Positions 1-8,410 are shown, counted from the first letter of the stretch. The stretch: DNA of 64,000 nt from Deltaproteobacteria bacterium (GCA_029261925.1 JAJDAJ010000068.1:1-64000); one strand, 5' to 3'. Notes: generated by a model from the sequence alone, not told the origin. Numbers and translations are program-made.

Positions 1-86
1 CCGGCGTGGGCGAGCTGGCGCACCACCGCGGCGCCGATCCCCGACGCTCCCCCCGTGACGACCGCGACCGCTCCGTCCAGGTTCAT
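1..86 (-). CDS. Short-chain dehydrogenase/reductase (SDR), N-terminal fragment
   Basis: Only the first 28 or so residues are inside the window; the gene runs off the left edge. The visible start reads MNLDGAVAVVTGG followed by ASGIG, the glycine-rich TGxxxGIG nucleotide-binding motif of classical SDRs. It would be a cytosolic NAD(P)-dependent oxidoreductase; the substrate cannot be read. No Shine-Dalgarno precedes this ATG. Instead it overlaps the stop of a small upstream ORF as TGATG, so it may be translated by coupling. The catalytic Ser/Tyr/Lys residues lie outside the window. Confidence 0.8.
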   Translation of the reverse strand, partial: MNLDGAVAVVTGGASGIGAAVVRQLAHA

Positions 87-235
87 CAGGGTGCGGGCAC
101 CAGGGCCAGGCTGGACTCGGGCCGCAGCCGCGAGGCGCTGCCTCCCATGCGCACGAAGGGGTCGTCGTCGGTGAGCCACGTCGGCCGCGAGAGGCATGCA
201 GGGGCCAGGGCCGAGGTGAATGTCGCTGGTCGCAT
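86..235 (-). CDS. Small hypothetical ORF (49 aa) coupled to the SDR
   Basis: Unrecognised 49-residue reading frame, MRPATFTSALAPACL at the start. It is kept because its ATG at 235 has a very good ribosome-binding site (GGGAGGGAGA, 3-4 nt before the ATG) and its TGA overlaps the ATG of the following SDR (TGATG), while that SDR has no Shine-Dalgarno of its own. It may therefore be a leader peptide or coupling ORF. The ORF track extends the frame to 355, but that longer start has no support and would run into the doxX-like gene. No domain, signal peptide or membrane segment is evident. It could be chance in GC-rich DNA. Confidence 0.3.
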   Translation of the reverse strand: MRPATFTSALAPACLSRPTWLTDDDPFVRMGGSASRLRPESSLALVPAP

Positions 236-320
236 CGGTCTCCCTCCCGGTGGCGTTCCGCTGCGGCCATCTTGCGCCCGGTGGCCTCCCCGAAGCAACG
301 CCAGGGCGGCAGGCTCGCCG

Positions 321-758
321 CTACTGGCCGAGCAGCCAGATTCCCAGGCTGGCAACCAGGAAATACGGCGCGATCACGGCCGCGTCGGCGTACGCCTTGG
401 CGAGCCGCTGACCGAGCAGGACCATCAGCAGCGAGATCGCGGAGAGCAGCGCGCCCCAGGCCGCGATCACGGACGTGCCCGCGAGGAGGATCTCGCCGAC
501 GCCGATCACCGAGAGCAGGCCCGCCGCGGTCTCGGCGATGGTCACCACCAGCAGCAGCGGCGGCACGGAGCCCGCGAGCGGCGAGCTGGCGAAGAACTCG
601 CGCAGCCAGTCCAGGTTCCCCTTCCAGTCGAAGATCTTGTCCAGCCCCGACTGCAGGAAGACGATCGCCAGGAAGAGCGCGATCCCGGTGCGGACGACGT
701 CGGGGGCGGTGATCGCTCCCTCGGGACACTGGCTGGCGAGACAGATCAGGCTGGACAT
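321..758 (-). CDS. DoxX-family membrane protein
   Basis: 145-residue hydrophobic protein with about four membrane segments, roughly residues 22-42, 62-85, 90-115 and 122-144. The region VRTGIALFLAIVFLQSGLDK resembles the first helix of DoxX proteins, where a conserved F..SG..K/H motif is usual. DoxX family members are small inner-membrane proteins linked to redox homeostasis and, in archaea, to a thiosulfate:quinone oxidoreductase; the role here is unknown. The ATG at 758 follows GGGGAGCCCGTGA, a reasonable ribosome-binding site. It is divergent from the reductase at 840. The two small genes downstream on the same strand may be co-transcribed. Confidence 0.75.
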   Translation of the reverse strand: MSSLICLASQCPEGAITAPDVVRTGIALFLAIVFLQSGLDKIFDWKGNLDWLREFFASSPLAGSVPPLLLVVTIAETAAGLLSVIGVGEILLAGTSVIAAWGALLSAISLLMVLLGQRLAKAYADAAVIAPYFLVASLGIWLLGQ

Positions 759-827
759 TCACGGGCTCCCCTGTTTGGCGGCGGCGAGTCTACACCGCCA
801 GGCCGGCGCCGCGCGCGCCGCGCACAC

Positions 828-833
828 TAGAAT
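828..833 (+). promoter_or_regulatory. Putative -10 box for a leaderless transcript
   Basis: TAGAAT lies exactly 6 nt before the ATG at 840, and there is no Shine-Dalgarno in the gap. The spacing would place the transcription start at or next to the start codon. No clear -35 box is visible. One of several genes in this window with the same arrangement. Confidence 0.5.
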
Positions 834-839
834 GCGCGC

Positions 840-1922
840 ATGGCGGAGCGGACCCTGCTGGTGGCCGGTGCGCGCGGGCTGATCGGCCGCGCGGCGATCG
901 AGCACTTCGAGCGCGCGGCCGGCTGGAACGCCATCGGGCTGTCGCGCCGGCCCGCGGATTTCGACACCCGTGCGCGCTTCGTCACCGCGGACCTGCGCGA
1001 CCGCGCGGCCTGCGCATCCGCAGTGGGCGAGCTCCGCGGCGTGACGCACCTGGCCTACGCCGCGCTGTACGAGAAGCCGGACCTCGCGAGCGGCTGGCTC
1101 GACGCCGAGCACGTCCGCATCAACCTGGAGATGCTGCGCAACCTGCTGGAGCCGCTCGAGGCCGCGTGTCCGCAGCTCGAGCACGTGACGCTCCTGCAGG
1201 GTACCAAGGCCTACGGCGCACACCTCGGGCGAATGCGCGTGCCCGCGAAGGAGCGTGATCCGCGGATCGAGCACGCGAACTTCTACTTCGCGCAGGAGGA
1301 CTGGCTGCGCGAGCGCCAGGCGGCGGGCGCGGCCTGGAGCCTGAGCGTGCTGCGCCCGCAGATCGTCTTCGGCGTGGCCGTGGGTAGCCCGATGAACCCG
1401 GTGGCCACGCTGGGCGCCTTCGCCTCGATCCAGCGCGAGCTCGGCGAGCCCCTGTTCTGCCCCGGACATCCCGACGCCTGCAGCGAGGCGGTCGACGCGG
1501 GGCTGATCGCCGAGGCCATCGAGTGGGTCGCCACCACGCCGCGCTGCGCCGGCGAGATCTACAACCTGGCCAACGGCGACGCCCTGGTCTGGTCGGATCT
1601 CTTCCCCGCGCTGGCGGCGGCGTTCGACATGCCGCTGGGCGAGCCGCGGTCACTGCGCATGCGCGAGGACATGCCCGCGCACGCCGCGGTCTGGCGCCGG
1701 CTGATGGAGCGGCACGGGCTCCGCTTCGACCTCGACACCCTGATCGGCGACTCCTGGCAGTACGCCGACATGCTCTGGGCGAGCGAGCGTCCGCCCGGCG
1801 TGCCGATGCTGGTCAGCACCATCAAGGCGCGCCAGCACGGCTTCCACGCCTGCCGCGACACCGAGGACGTGCTGCTCGAGCAGATCGAGCGCATGCGGCG
1901 CGAGCGGCTGCTGCCGCCCTGA
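840..1922 (+). CDS. PRISE-type NAD(P)-dependent reductase (progesterone 5-beta-reductase/iridoid synthase-like, extended SDR)
   Basis: 360-residue extended SDR. The N-terminus LLVAGARGLIGRAAIEHF has the GxxGxxG dinucleotide motif. The middle carries LLQGTKAYGAHLG and NFYFAQEDWL, which match the PRISE subfamily, where a Tyr and Lys in unusual positions act on activated enones. The second half (IYNLANGDALVWSDLFPALA) is the usual substrate-side domain. Family members reduce alpha,beta-unsaturated carbonyls such as enones in steroid or terpenoid skeletons, which suits the catabolic neighbourhood. The gene is preceded by a TAGAAT hexamer and no Shine-Dalgarno. Its TGA directly abuts the stop of the convergent CoA transferase with no spacer. 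Confidence 0.8.
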   Translation: MAERTLLVAGARGLIGRAAIEHFERAAGWNAIGLSRRPADFDTRARFVTADLRDRAACASAVGELRGVTHLAYAALYEKPDLASGWLDAEHVRINLEMLRNLLEPLEAACPQLEHVTLLQGTKAYGAHLGRMRVPAKERDPRIEHANFYFAQEDWLRERQAAGAAWSLSVLRPQIVFGVAVGSPMNPVATLGAFASIQRELGEPLFCPGHPDACSEAVDAGLIAEAIEWVATTPRCAGEIYNLANGDALVWSDLFPALAAAFDMPLGEPRSLRMREDMPAHAAVWRRLMERHGLRFDLDTLIGDSWQYADMLWASERPPGVPMLVSTIKARQHGFHACRDTEDVLLEQIERMRRERLLPP

Positions 1923-4367
1923 TCAGCCGGCGTCGTCGCGCGGCTCGATCGCGCCCAGTCCCTCGAGGCGGGCGATCTCGGCGGCGCCCAGGCCCAGCAG
2001 CCCGCCGAAGACGTCCGCGTTGTCGCGACCGATCGGCTCCCCCGCGTGCCTGGTGCGCCCGGGCGTCGCCGTCAGCCCGAACGGCATGCCCACCGCGGTC
2101 ACGGGTCCCTTGACCAGGTGCTCGATCTGCTCGAAGAAGGCGCGCGCCGTCAGGTGCGGATCGCGCTCGACCTGGTCCTCGGTGGTCTGCACCGCGCCCG
2201 CGGCGACCCCCGCAGCCTGCAGCGCGTGCATGAGCTCGTGTGCGTCGCGCTCGCGCGTGTGCTCGGAGATGCGGGCGTCGATCTCGTCGGCGCGCGCCAG
2301 GCGGCCCGCGGCGCCGGCCAGCTCCGGATCGTCGCGCAGCGCCTCGAGCCCGAGCACCGCGCAGAGCGACCGCCAGGCCGCGTCGTCCTGGCAGGCGATC
2401 GCGCACCAGCGGTCGTCCCCGCGACAGGGATAGGCGCCGTGTGGCGCGAGATGGAGCGAGCGGTTGCCCAGGCGCGGCGGCTCCTGGCCGTTCGCCAGGT
2501 ACTCCAGCAGCAGGTGGCCCCAGGCCGAGACGCAGGTCTCGTACTGCGCCAGGCGAACGTGCTGCCCCCCGCCGCCGCGATCGCGGTGCTCGAGCGCCGC
2601 CAGCACCGCGAACAGCCCGTGCAGCGCGCAGAGCGGATCCGGGTACGCGAAGTGCGTCATGGTGCACTCGCCGCCCGGGAAGCCGCTGAAGCGCGCCAGC
2701 CCCGTGAGCGCCTCGATGTTCGGCCCCCAGGTCACGTTGCCGGCGTCGGGACCCTCGTGACCGAAGCCCGACGAGCTGAGCATCACCAGCCCGGGGTTCA
2801 CGCGGCGCAGCGCCTCGTAGCCGAGGCCGAGCTTGTCGAGCACGCCGGTGTTGTAGTTCTCGACCACCACGTCGCTGCGCTCCACCAGCCGGTGGGCCAG
2901 CTCGACCGCCTCGGGGCGGCGCAGGTCCAGCGCGACGAAGCGCTTGCCCGCGTTCCAGTCCGTGAACCAGGGCGACAGCTGCGGCTGCACACCCAGCTCG
3001 GGGCTGCGCGGCGGCACGTACAGGCGCGTCACGTCGGGGTAGCTGCGCGACTCGATCTTGATCACGTCGGCGCCGCACCAGGCCATGGCGCGCCCCAGCC
3101 AGGGAACCGCCATGCCGGCGCCCAGCTCGACCACGCGCAGCCCGCGCAGCGGGTCGCCCGCGGGCTGCGGCGGGGCGGGCGCGCGGAGCTCGACGCGTGC
3201 ATCGCGCCAGTCGATCGCCGCCGCATCCTCGCCGCCCGGCTCCGGCGGCGGGCCCGCCAGGCGCCACGGAGTTCCCGAGAGCCGGTACGGCGGACCCGGA
3301 ACCTGCAGCCCGTCGGGATCGCCGGGCAGCGGCACGAAGTACTCGCGCGCCGCCAGGTGGCGATCGACGGCGATGTCGGCCGCGCGGTTCAGCGGCGTGA
3401 GCGCGATGTGCCGGCGCTGACCCTCGCGGTACACCTGCTCGACGCTCATCCCCGACATCATCTCCCCGATGAACAGGTCGAGCAGCTCGCGGTACGGCAG
3501 CCGGGCCGAGGACGGCCCGTCGAACATCGGGTCGAGCACCTCCTGGTTGCCCGTCACCTCGTTGACCCAGCGCGCCAGTGCCTTCCAGTGCGCCGGCCGG
3601 TTGACCATCAGGTAGACCTTGCCGTCCTTGCAGGCGAACGCGCCCGAGGGCACCGACGCCACCAGCCCGGTGCCGATGCGCTTCGGGATGATCCCGTCCT
3701 CGCGCCACTTGCCCACGCCGCAGATCAGGCTCGCGGCCAGCGTGGTCTCCTGGGTGGAGATGTCGACGTGCTGCCCCTCCCCACCGCCCGCCACGTGGCG
3801 CAGCGCGATCAGCGTCGAGGCCGCGGCGCAGACCGACGCCAGCATGTGCGCCTGGCGACCCGCGAGGCGCACGGGGGGATCGGCGTCGTCGCCGATCACG
3901 TACATGGCACCGCCGGTGGCGGCGGCGATCAGGTCGCTGGACCGGTAGTCGCGGTGCGGGCCGGTCTGCCCGAAGCCGGTGATCGAGGTGAGCACCAGGC
4001 GCGGGTTCAGCGCGTGCAGCGCGTCCCAGCCGAGTCCCCGGCGCTCGAGCTCGCCCGGCTCCAGCGTCTCGATCAGCGCGTCGGCGCCGGCCGCCAGGCG
4101 CCGCAGCCGCTCGCGGCCGGCGTCGCTGTCGAGGTCGAGCTCGATCGAGCGCTTGCCCGTGCTCGTGTAGCCGAAGAACAGCCCCGAGCGCGCGTCCGCA
4201 ACGCCACCCCGGAACGGCGGGAGCCAGCGCGCCGGATCGCCACCCGGCGGCTCCAGCTTGATCACGTCGGCGCCCAGGTCCGCGAAGAGCTTGCCGCAGT
4301 ACGCGCCGCGGTCGCTCGCGATCTCGATCACGCGGCGCCCGCTCAGCGCCCCCGGTCCCGCGCTCAT
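1923..4367 (-). CDS. Tandem family III CoA transferase (CaiB/BaiF), fused two-domain form
   Basis: 814-residue protein containing two complete family III CoA-transferase modules, about residues 8-390 and 405-810. Such enzymes move CoA from an acyl-CoA to a free acid through an aspartyl-CoA intermediate. In the C-terminal module the catalytic Asp is recognisable as D577 in FAYPDPLCALHG, spaced correctly before the GGGGQ loop. In the N-terminal module the matching position (LAGRQAHML) has no Asp, so that half is probably structural, as in the fused DMSP CoA-transferase/lyase DddD. The start was set at the ATG at 4367 (MSAGPGALSG) because GGAG stands 7 nt upstream; the ORF track start at 4439 adds an arginine-rich stretch with no support. 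Substrate unknown. Monocistronic, divergent from the SnoaL-like gene. Confidence 0.85.
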   Translation of the reverse strand: MSAGPGALSGRRVIEIASDRGAYCGKLFADLGADVIKLEPPGGDPARWLPPFRGGVADARSGLFFGYTSTGKRSIELDLDSDAGRERLRRLAAGADALIETLEPGELERRGLGWDALHALNPRLVLTSITGFGQTGPHRDYRSSDLIAAATGGAMYVIGDDADPPVRLAGRQAHMLASVCAAASTLIALRHVAGGGEGQHVDISTQETTLAASLICGVGKWREDGIIPKRIGTGLVASVPSGAFACKDGKVYLMVNRPAHWKALARWVNEVTGNQEVLDPMFDGPSSARLPYRELLDLFIGEMMSGMSVEQVYREGQRRHIALTPLNRAADIAVDRHLAAREYFVPLPGDPDGLQVPGPPYRLSGTPWRLAGPPPEPGGEDAAAIDWRDARVELRAPAPPQPAGDPLRGLRVVELGAGMAVPWLGRAMAWCGADVIKIESRSYPDVTRLYVPPRSPELGVQPQLSPWFTDWNAGKRFVALDLRRPEAVELAHRLVERSDVVVENYNTGVLDKLGLGYEALRRVNPGLVMLSSSGFGHEGPDAGNVTWGPNIEALTGLARFSGFPGGECTMTHFAYPDPLCALHGLFAVLAALEHRDRGGGGQHVRLAQYETCVSAWGHLLLEYLANGQEPPRLGNRSLHLAPHGAYPCRGDDRWCAIACQDDAAWRSLCAVLGLEALRDDPELAGAAGRLARADEIDARISEHTRERDAHELMHALQAAGVAAGAVQTTEDQVERDPHLTARAFFEQIEHLVKGPVTAVGMPFGLTATPGRTRHAGEPIGRDNADVFGGLLGLGAAEIARLEGLGAIEPRDDAG

Positions 4368-4429
4368 CTGGGTGCTCCGACGCTCATGGCCCCGCATTCT
4401 CCCAGAACGCGATGCACTTCGCGCCCTGG

Positions 4430-4435
4430 TACGCT
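4430..4435 (+). promoter_or_regulatory. Putative -10 box for a leaderless transcript
   Basis: TACGCT stands 6 nt before the ATG at 4442, with no Shine-Dalgarno between. Same arrangement as at 828. It supports 4442 rather than the upstream ATG at 4412 as the start. Confidence 0.4.
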
Positions 4436-4441
4436 GCACCC

Positions 4442-4909
4442 ATGAAGCCCAGCAGTCTCTCCGCGAAGCAGATGGCCGAGATCGCCCAGCTCCACGGCGA
4501 GCTCGAGGAGCGCTGCGAGCTCGAGCCGCTCATGGACACGCTCGTGGCCGAGCCGGTCTTCGAGTTCCATCCCCCCGGCGCGGCGCTGGTCGGGGGCGAC
4601 ACGCTGCGCCGCTACTACACCCAGTTCCTCGAGCGCTTCATGCCGCTGGTCGACGAGGTGCACATGATCGGCGAGTGCGGCGATGCCCACGCCAGCGTGC
4701 GCGAGTACCAGATCCGGCTGCGCGTGGATGGCCGGATCGAGGACCACCAGCTCGTCGCGGTCATGTTCGGCTCGGGGAGCCTGCTGGGCGGCGAGCGCCT
4801 GTACGGCAGCGAGCGCCTGCTGCGCCTGATGCTCGGGGACATGGAGTCCGAGCTCGAGCCGATCCGCGGCGTCACGCAGTTCGCGCGCGACCAGGCGGCC
4901 CCGCGCTGA
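4442..4909 (+). CDS. SnoaL-like/NTF2-fold protein
   Basis: 155-residue protein with the alpha+beta cone (NTF2-like) pattern: an N-terminal helix (KQMAEIAQLHGELEERCELE), a segment EFHPPGAALVGGDTLRRYYTQF typical of SnoaL-like domains, and a strand-rich second half. The family includes small cyclases, isomerases and ligand-binding proteins; function cannot be assigned. The start was moved from the track position (4412) to 4442 because of the TACGCT hexamer just upstream; neither ATG has a Shine-Dalgarno. It is one of four SnoaL-like genes in the window, the others lying near SDR or CoA-linked genes. It converges on the CoA transferase at 4914 with a 4-base gap. Confidence 0.65.
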   Translation: MKPSSLSAKQMAEIAQLHGELEERCELEPLMDTLVAEPVFEFHPPGAALVGGDTLRRYYTQFLERFMPLVDEVHMIGECGDAHASVREYQIRLRVDGRIEDHQLVAVMFGSGSLLGGERLYGSERLLRLMLGDMESELEPIRGVTQFARDQAAPR

Positions 4910-4913
4910 CGGC

Positions 4914-6128
4914 TCAGAGGACCTGCTTGTCGCGCAGGGCCTGGATGTCGTCCCAGTCGTAGCCGAGCAGGCCCGTCAGGATCTGCTCGTTGTGCTCGCC
5001 GAGCTGCGGGGCGGGCAGGCGCAGGGAGCCCGGCGTCCGCGAGAGGTGGACCGGCACGCCCATCTCCTGGATGCGGCCGTACGCTGGGTGCTCGAAGTCG
5101 ACGACGTAGCCGTTGGCCTGCATCTGCGGATCGTCGGGCAGGTCGTCGAGGGTGGCGACCGCCGTGTAGATGAAGTCGCCGCCCTTGCGCAGGCGCTCCA
5201 TCCAGTCGGCACGCGACCGGCGCGCGAACTCCGCGTCGAGCTGGGCGATGCACGCCTGCACGTTACGACCGCGCGCACCCATCTCGGCGAAGCGCTCGTC
5301 CGTGATCATGTCCTCGCGCTCGAGCACGCGGCACAGGTCGGCCCAGTAGCGATCGGCCTGGATCATCGCCAGGCAGAGCCACTGGCCGTCGGCGCAGCGG
5401 TACACGTTCCACAGCGGATTGGCCGCGTCGCTCCGCGACGCCCGCTGGTGCGCGCGCCCGGCGAGCAGCCGCGCGTGCAGGCTCATGCCCTGCAGCCAGG
5501 CGGTGGATCCCAGGTGCGAGCTGTCCACGCGTTGGCCGATCCCGTGGCGCTCGCGCGCCAGCAGCGCGGCCATGATCCCGTGGCAGAGCATCATGGCCCC
5601 GACCTGGTCCGAGACCCCGCCCTGCACCACCAGCGGCGGACCGTCGGGCTCGCCGACCGACATCATCAGGCCCGCACGCGCCTGCCCCATCAGGTCGAAC
5701 GAGGGCTCGCCCGAGTCAGGCCCCTCGGGGCCGTATCCCGAGGCGCAGGCGTAGACCAGCCGCTCGTTGACCGCGCGCAGGTCCTCGTAGCCCAGGCCGA
5801 GCCGCTCCGGCACGCCCTTGCGGAAGTTGTGCACGAACACGTCGGAGACCGCGGCCAGCCGGCGCACCACCTCGACACCCTCGGGCTGCTTGAGGTCGAG
5901 GGCCATGCCGAGCTTGTTGCGGTTGTTGCCCTCGAAGTACGCCGACGGCACGCGCGCGTTCATGTCGACGCCGCCGCTCGAGAGCACGCCCCGCCCCGCG
6001 TCGCCGCCGCGCCGGTCCTCCAGCTTGATCACCTCGGCGCCCAGGTCGGCGAGCATCATCGTGGCCACCGGGCCCTGCTGCCAGATGGTCCAGTCGATGA
6101 CGCGGATCCCCTCGAGGGGCATGGGCAT
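4914..6128 (-). CDS. Family III CoA transferase (CaiB/BaiF), single domain
   Basis: 404-residue single-module enzyme, the usual length for formyl-CoA:oxalate, carnitine and related CoA transferases. It begins MPMPLEGIRVIDWTIWQQGP. D174 in GGVSDQVGAMMLCHG has the right spacing to the GIGQRVD loop to be the catalytic aspartate. The ATG at 6128 is preceded by GGAGGACCGCC; the longer track ORF reads into the upstream gene. It starts 15 bases after the stop of the TPP-dependent lyase, so the two are almost certainly one operon. The pair mirrors the frc-oxc arrangement: the transferase would make an oxalyl- or 2-hydroxyacyl-CoA for the lyase. The actual acid is not known. Confidence 0.85.
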   Translation of the reverse strand: MPMPLEGIRVIDWTIWQQGPVATMMLADLGAEVIKLEDRRGGDAGRGVLSSGGVDMNARVPSAYFEGNNRNKLGMALDLKQPEGVEVVRRLAAVSDVFVHNFRKGVPERLGLGYEDLRAVNERLVYACASGYGPEGPDSGEPSFDLMGQARAGLMMSVGEPDGPPLVVQGGVSDQVGAMMLCHGIMAALLARERHGIGQRVDSSHLGSTAWLQGMSLHARLLAGRAHQRASRSDAANPLWNVYRCADGQWLCLAMIQADRYWADLCRVLEREDMITDERFAEMGARGRNVQACIAQLDAEFARRSRADWMERLRKGGDFIYTAVATLDDLPDDPQMQANGYVVDFEHPAYGRIQEMGVPVHLSRTPGSLRLPAPQLGEHNEQILTGLLGYDWDDIQALRDKQVL

Positions 6129-6142
6129 GGCGGTCCTCCGGG

Positions 6143-7801
6143 TTACCGGGTCAGCCAGGCGTGCTTCTGGGGCTTGGCACGCGCGTGCGGGTCGATCAGC
6201 ACATTGATGATGCTCGGCATCGGGTCCTCGAGCGCGCGCTTGAACGCGGTCGAGAGCTCGCCGGGCGTGCGCACCAGGTAGCCCGTGCCCCCGAAGCCCT
6301 CGATCATCTTCTCGTAGCCCGCGTCGATGGTGTAGCCGCTCGGCGACGCGGCGAAGCGGTCCTCGGGCAGCGCGTCGACGCCGCCGCCGATCGCGTTGTT
6401 GTTGACGATCACGAAGACGATCGGCAGCCGGTAGCGACACGCCGTCTCGACCTCCATGCCGCTGAAGCCGAAGGCCGAGTCGCCCTCCAGGCAGACGACC
6501 TTGCGGTCGGGATGCACGACCGCCGCCGCGATGGCCTGTCCGAGGCCGACGCCCATGGTGCCAAAGCTGCCGGCGTCCAGGCGCAGGCGCGGCTCGTCGT
6601 GGAGCAGCACCGTGCGGCTGATGTCCATGGTCTGGGCGCCCTCCGCCTGGATGATCGTTCCGGGCGGGGACTGCTCCTGGATCTCGCGCAGCACCCGGTA
6701 GTAGCCCATGGGCACGCTCTCGTCGTCCATCATGCCGCGCACGAACTGCCGGTTCTCCTCGACCTTCTCCGCGAGCTGGGCGCGCCAGGGTGCGTCGTCG
6801 GGGAGGCGCCAGGGCTCCGCGCGCAGGCCGTCACGGAGCTGGCCCACGATCGAGCGCAGGTCGCCGACGAGCCCGACCTCTGCGGGCACGTTGCGGCCGA
6901 TCTCCTCCGCCGCGATGTCGACCTGGATGGTCTTGACGTCGGCGGCAAAGCGCGGCGGCAGCCCGAAGTGCATGATCCAGTTCAGGCGCGCTCCGAGCAG
7001 CAGGACCACGTCGGCCTCCTGGAGCGCCAGTCCGCGCGCCGGCGCGACCGAGAGCGGGTGACTGTCGGGCATGACCCCCTTGCCCATCGGCGAGGGCAGG
7101 AACGGCAGCTGCGCGGCCTCGACGAGCTCGCGCACCTCCTGCTCGGCGCGGGAGTACGCGGCGCCCTTGCCGATGATCACCAGCGGGCGCTGCGCCCCGC
7201 GCAGCACGTCGAGCGCGCGCGACACGTCGGCCGGGCCGGCCTGCGGCCGCGGCGGATCGGGACAGCGCGCCGGGAAGGTCACGTCGGATTCCTCGAAGGT
7301 CGCGCCGATGAAGTCGTCGGGAAGGTCCAGGTAGCTCGCACCCGGCCGCCCCGCGATGCTCGTGCGCACGGCCTGCTCCACGTAGAACGGGATGCGCGCG
7401 GCGGAGTCGGGCCGCGCGCTGTACTTGGTGTAGGTTCGCGCCAGCTCGACCTGCGGCGCCTCCTGGAACGCGCCCCGCCCCTCCTGGTACGAGTTGCTGG
7501 CGCCTCCGATCAGGATCATCGGCCAGCAGTTCTCCGCCGCGTTCGCGAGGCCCGCGATCGCGTGCACCATTCCCGGTCCGGAGACGACGAGGCAGGCGCC
7601 CGGGCGCCCGGTCAGGTAGCCCACGGCCGCCGCCGCGTAGCTCGCCGCCTGCTCGTTGCGCATCCCCAGGTAGGTCAGGCCCTCGCGCTGGGCCGCCTCC
7701 GCGATCGCGAAGACCGGGAAGCCGACGATCCCGAAGAGGTGCTCGACACCCTGCTGCCTGAGGCTCCGGGTGATCAGGGTCGCGCCGTCGATCTGGGCCA
7801 T
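6143..7801 (-). CDS. Thiamine-diphosphate enzyme, 2-hydroxyacyl-CoA lyase/oxalyl-CoA decarboxylase family
   Basis: 552 residues in the three-domain TPP layout: PYR domain (catalytic Glu in MRNEQAASYAAAAVGY), central Rossmann-like domain, and PP domain with the Mg/TPP motif from GDSAFGF to VNNN. The segment GDSAFGFSGMEVETACRYRL and the C-terminal KPQKHAWLTR closely resemble human HACL1 and bacterial oxalyl-CoA decarboxylases rather than acetolactate synthases. Known family reactions are oxalyl-CoA to formyl-CoA plus CO2, and 2-hydroxyacyl-CoA to formyl-CoA plus an aldehyde or ketone. The start at 7801 has GAGGAGCCGCC before the ATG; the ORF track starts five codons earlier without support. It is first in an operon with the CoA transferase just downstream. 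Confidence 0.85.
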   Translation of the reverse strand: MAQIDGATLITRSLRQQGVEHLFGIVGFPVFAIAEAAQREGLTYLGMRNEQAASYAAAAVGYLTGRPGACLVVSGPGMVHAIAGLANAAENCWPMILIGGASNSYQEGRGAFQEAPQVELARTYTKYSARPDSAARIPFYVEQAVRTSIAGRPGASYLDLPDDFIGATFEESDVTFPARCPDPPRPQAGPADVSRALDVLRGAQRPLVIIGKGAAYSRAEQEVRELVEAAQLPFLPSPMGKGVMPDSHPLSVAPARGLALQEADVVLLLGARLNWIMHFGLPPRFAADVKTIQVDIAAEEIGRNVPAEVGLVGDLRSIVGQLRDGLRAEPWRLPDDAPWRAQLAEKVEENRQFVRGMMDDESVPMGYYRVLREIQEQSPPGTIIQAEGAQTMDISRTVLLHDEPRLRLDAGSFGTMGVGLGQAIAAAVVHPDRKVVCLEGDSAFGFSGMEVETACRYRLPIVFVIVNNNAIGGGVDALPEDRFAASPSGYTIDAGYEKMIEGFGGTGYLVRTPGELSTAFKRALEDPMPSIINVLIDPHARAKPQKHAWLTR

Positions 7802-7954
7802 GGCGGCTCCTCGCACTGGGGGGTGGGAGATGCGCCGGCCCTCCAGGATCCGCGGCAGGCCGGCAGCACGCGCAGCATACCGCGCGGGGGGCGGCGCCCG
7901 TTGCGGGCCACGGGTGAGCCTGCTGGACGGGTACGGGGCGCCGGCGGTGTGGCC

Positions 7955-8410
7955 TCAGAGCCCCCGCCAGAGGTAGCCCTGGATGACGCCCCGGGAGTCC
8001 ACGTCGAAGACGCGGAAGACCACGCGGTCGCGGTAGCCGATCGCATCGTGCTCGATCCGGTACTCGGTCACGCCGCCCGCCGTGCTCTCCTCGATCGTGC
8101 CGTTGACCGAGCGGGGCATGATCTTGCGATCGGCGAAGACCAGGATCTCGCCGCCGTCCGGCCCCGGGTGCACCTCGAGCGGCTGGCCCCACTTGCTGAT
8201 CAGCGAGTCCCGGTGCAGCCCGATCCAGCGCGAGAGCCGCCGGTCGGTGGCATAGGTCATCTCGGAGTAGCCGAGCGTGAACAGGGCCTGCGGGACGCGG
8301 ACGACCCCCTTCCCGAGCCGGGTCGACACGCCGTCTCCGGGCTCGAACTGCAGCCCCACGCAGGCGCAGAGCAGCAGCGTCGAGAGCGCCAGCCACTGCA
8401 CCTTTCGCAT
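7955..8410 (-). CDS. Small predicted lipoprotein, unknown function
   Basis: 151 residues. The N-terminus MRKVQWLALSTLLLCACVG is a short charged stretch, a hydrophobic core and LLCAC, an acceptable lipobox with Cys16 or Cys18 as the lipidated residue. The mature part contains SKWGQPLEVHPGPDGGEI and a repeated Y/V-rich strand pattern, reminiscent of small periplasmic lipoproteins with an SmpA/BamE-like GxP motif, but I cannot assign it. The track merges this frame with a long spurious N-terminus up to 9349; the start at 8410 is the first ATG giving a signal sequence. It is divergent from nqrA across a 265-base gap. Confidence 0.6.
   Translation of the reverse strand: MRKVQWLALSTLLLCACVGLQFEPGDGVSTRLGKGVVRVPQALFTLGYSEMTYATDRRLSRWIGLHRDSLISKWGQPLEVHPGPDGGEILVFADRKIMPRSVNGTIEESTAGGVTEYRIEHDAIGYRDRVVFRVFDVDSRGVIQGYLWRGL

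Noticed and set aside
4412-4441. Upstream ATG for the SnoaL-like gene (MHFAPWYAAP)
   Set aside because: The added residues have no domain match, there is no Shine-Dalgarno, and the TACGCT hexamer lies between the two ATGs at leaderless spacing for the second.
2046-4445. 799-aa plus-strand ORF opposite the tandem CoA transferase
   Set aside because: Low-complexity shadow frame; the minus strand encodes two clear family III modules with a proper ribosome-binding site.
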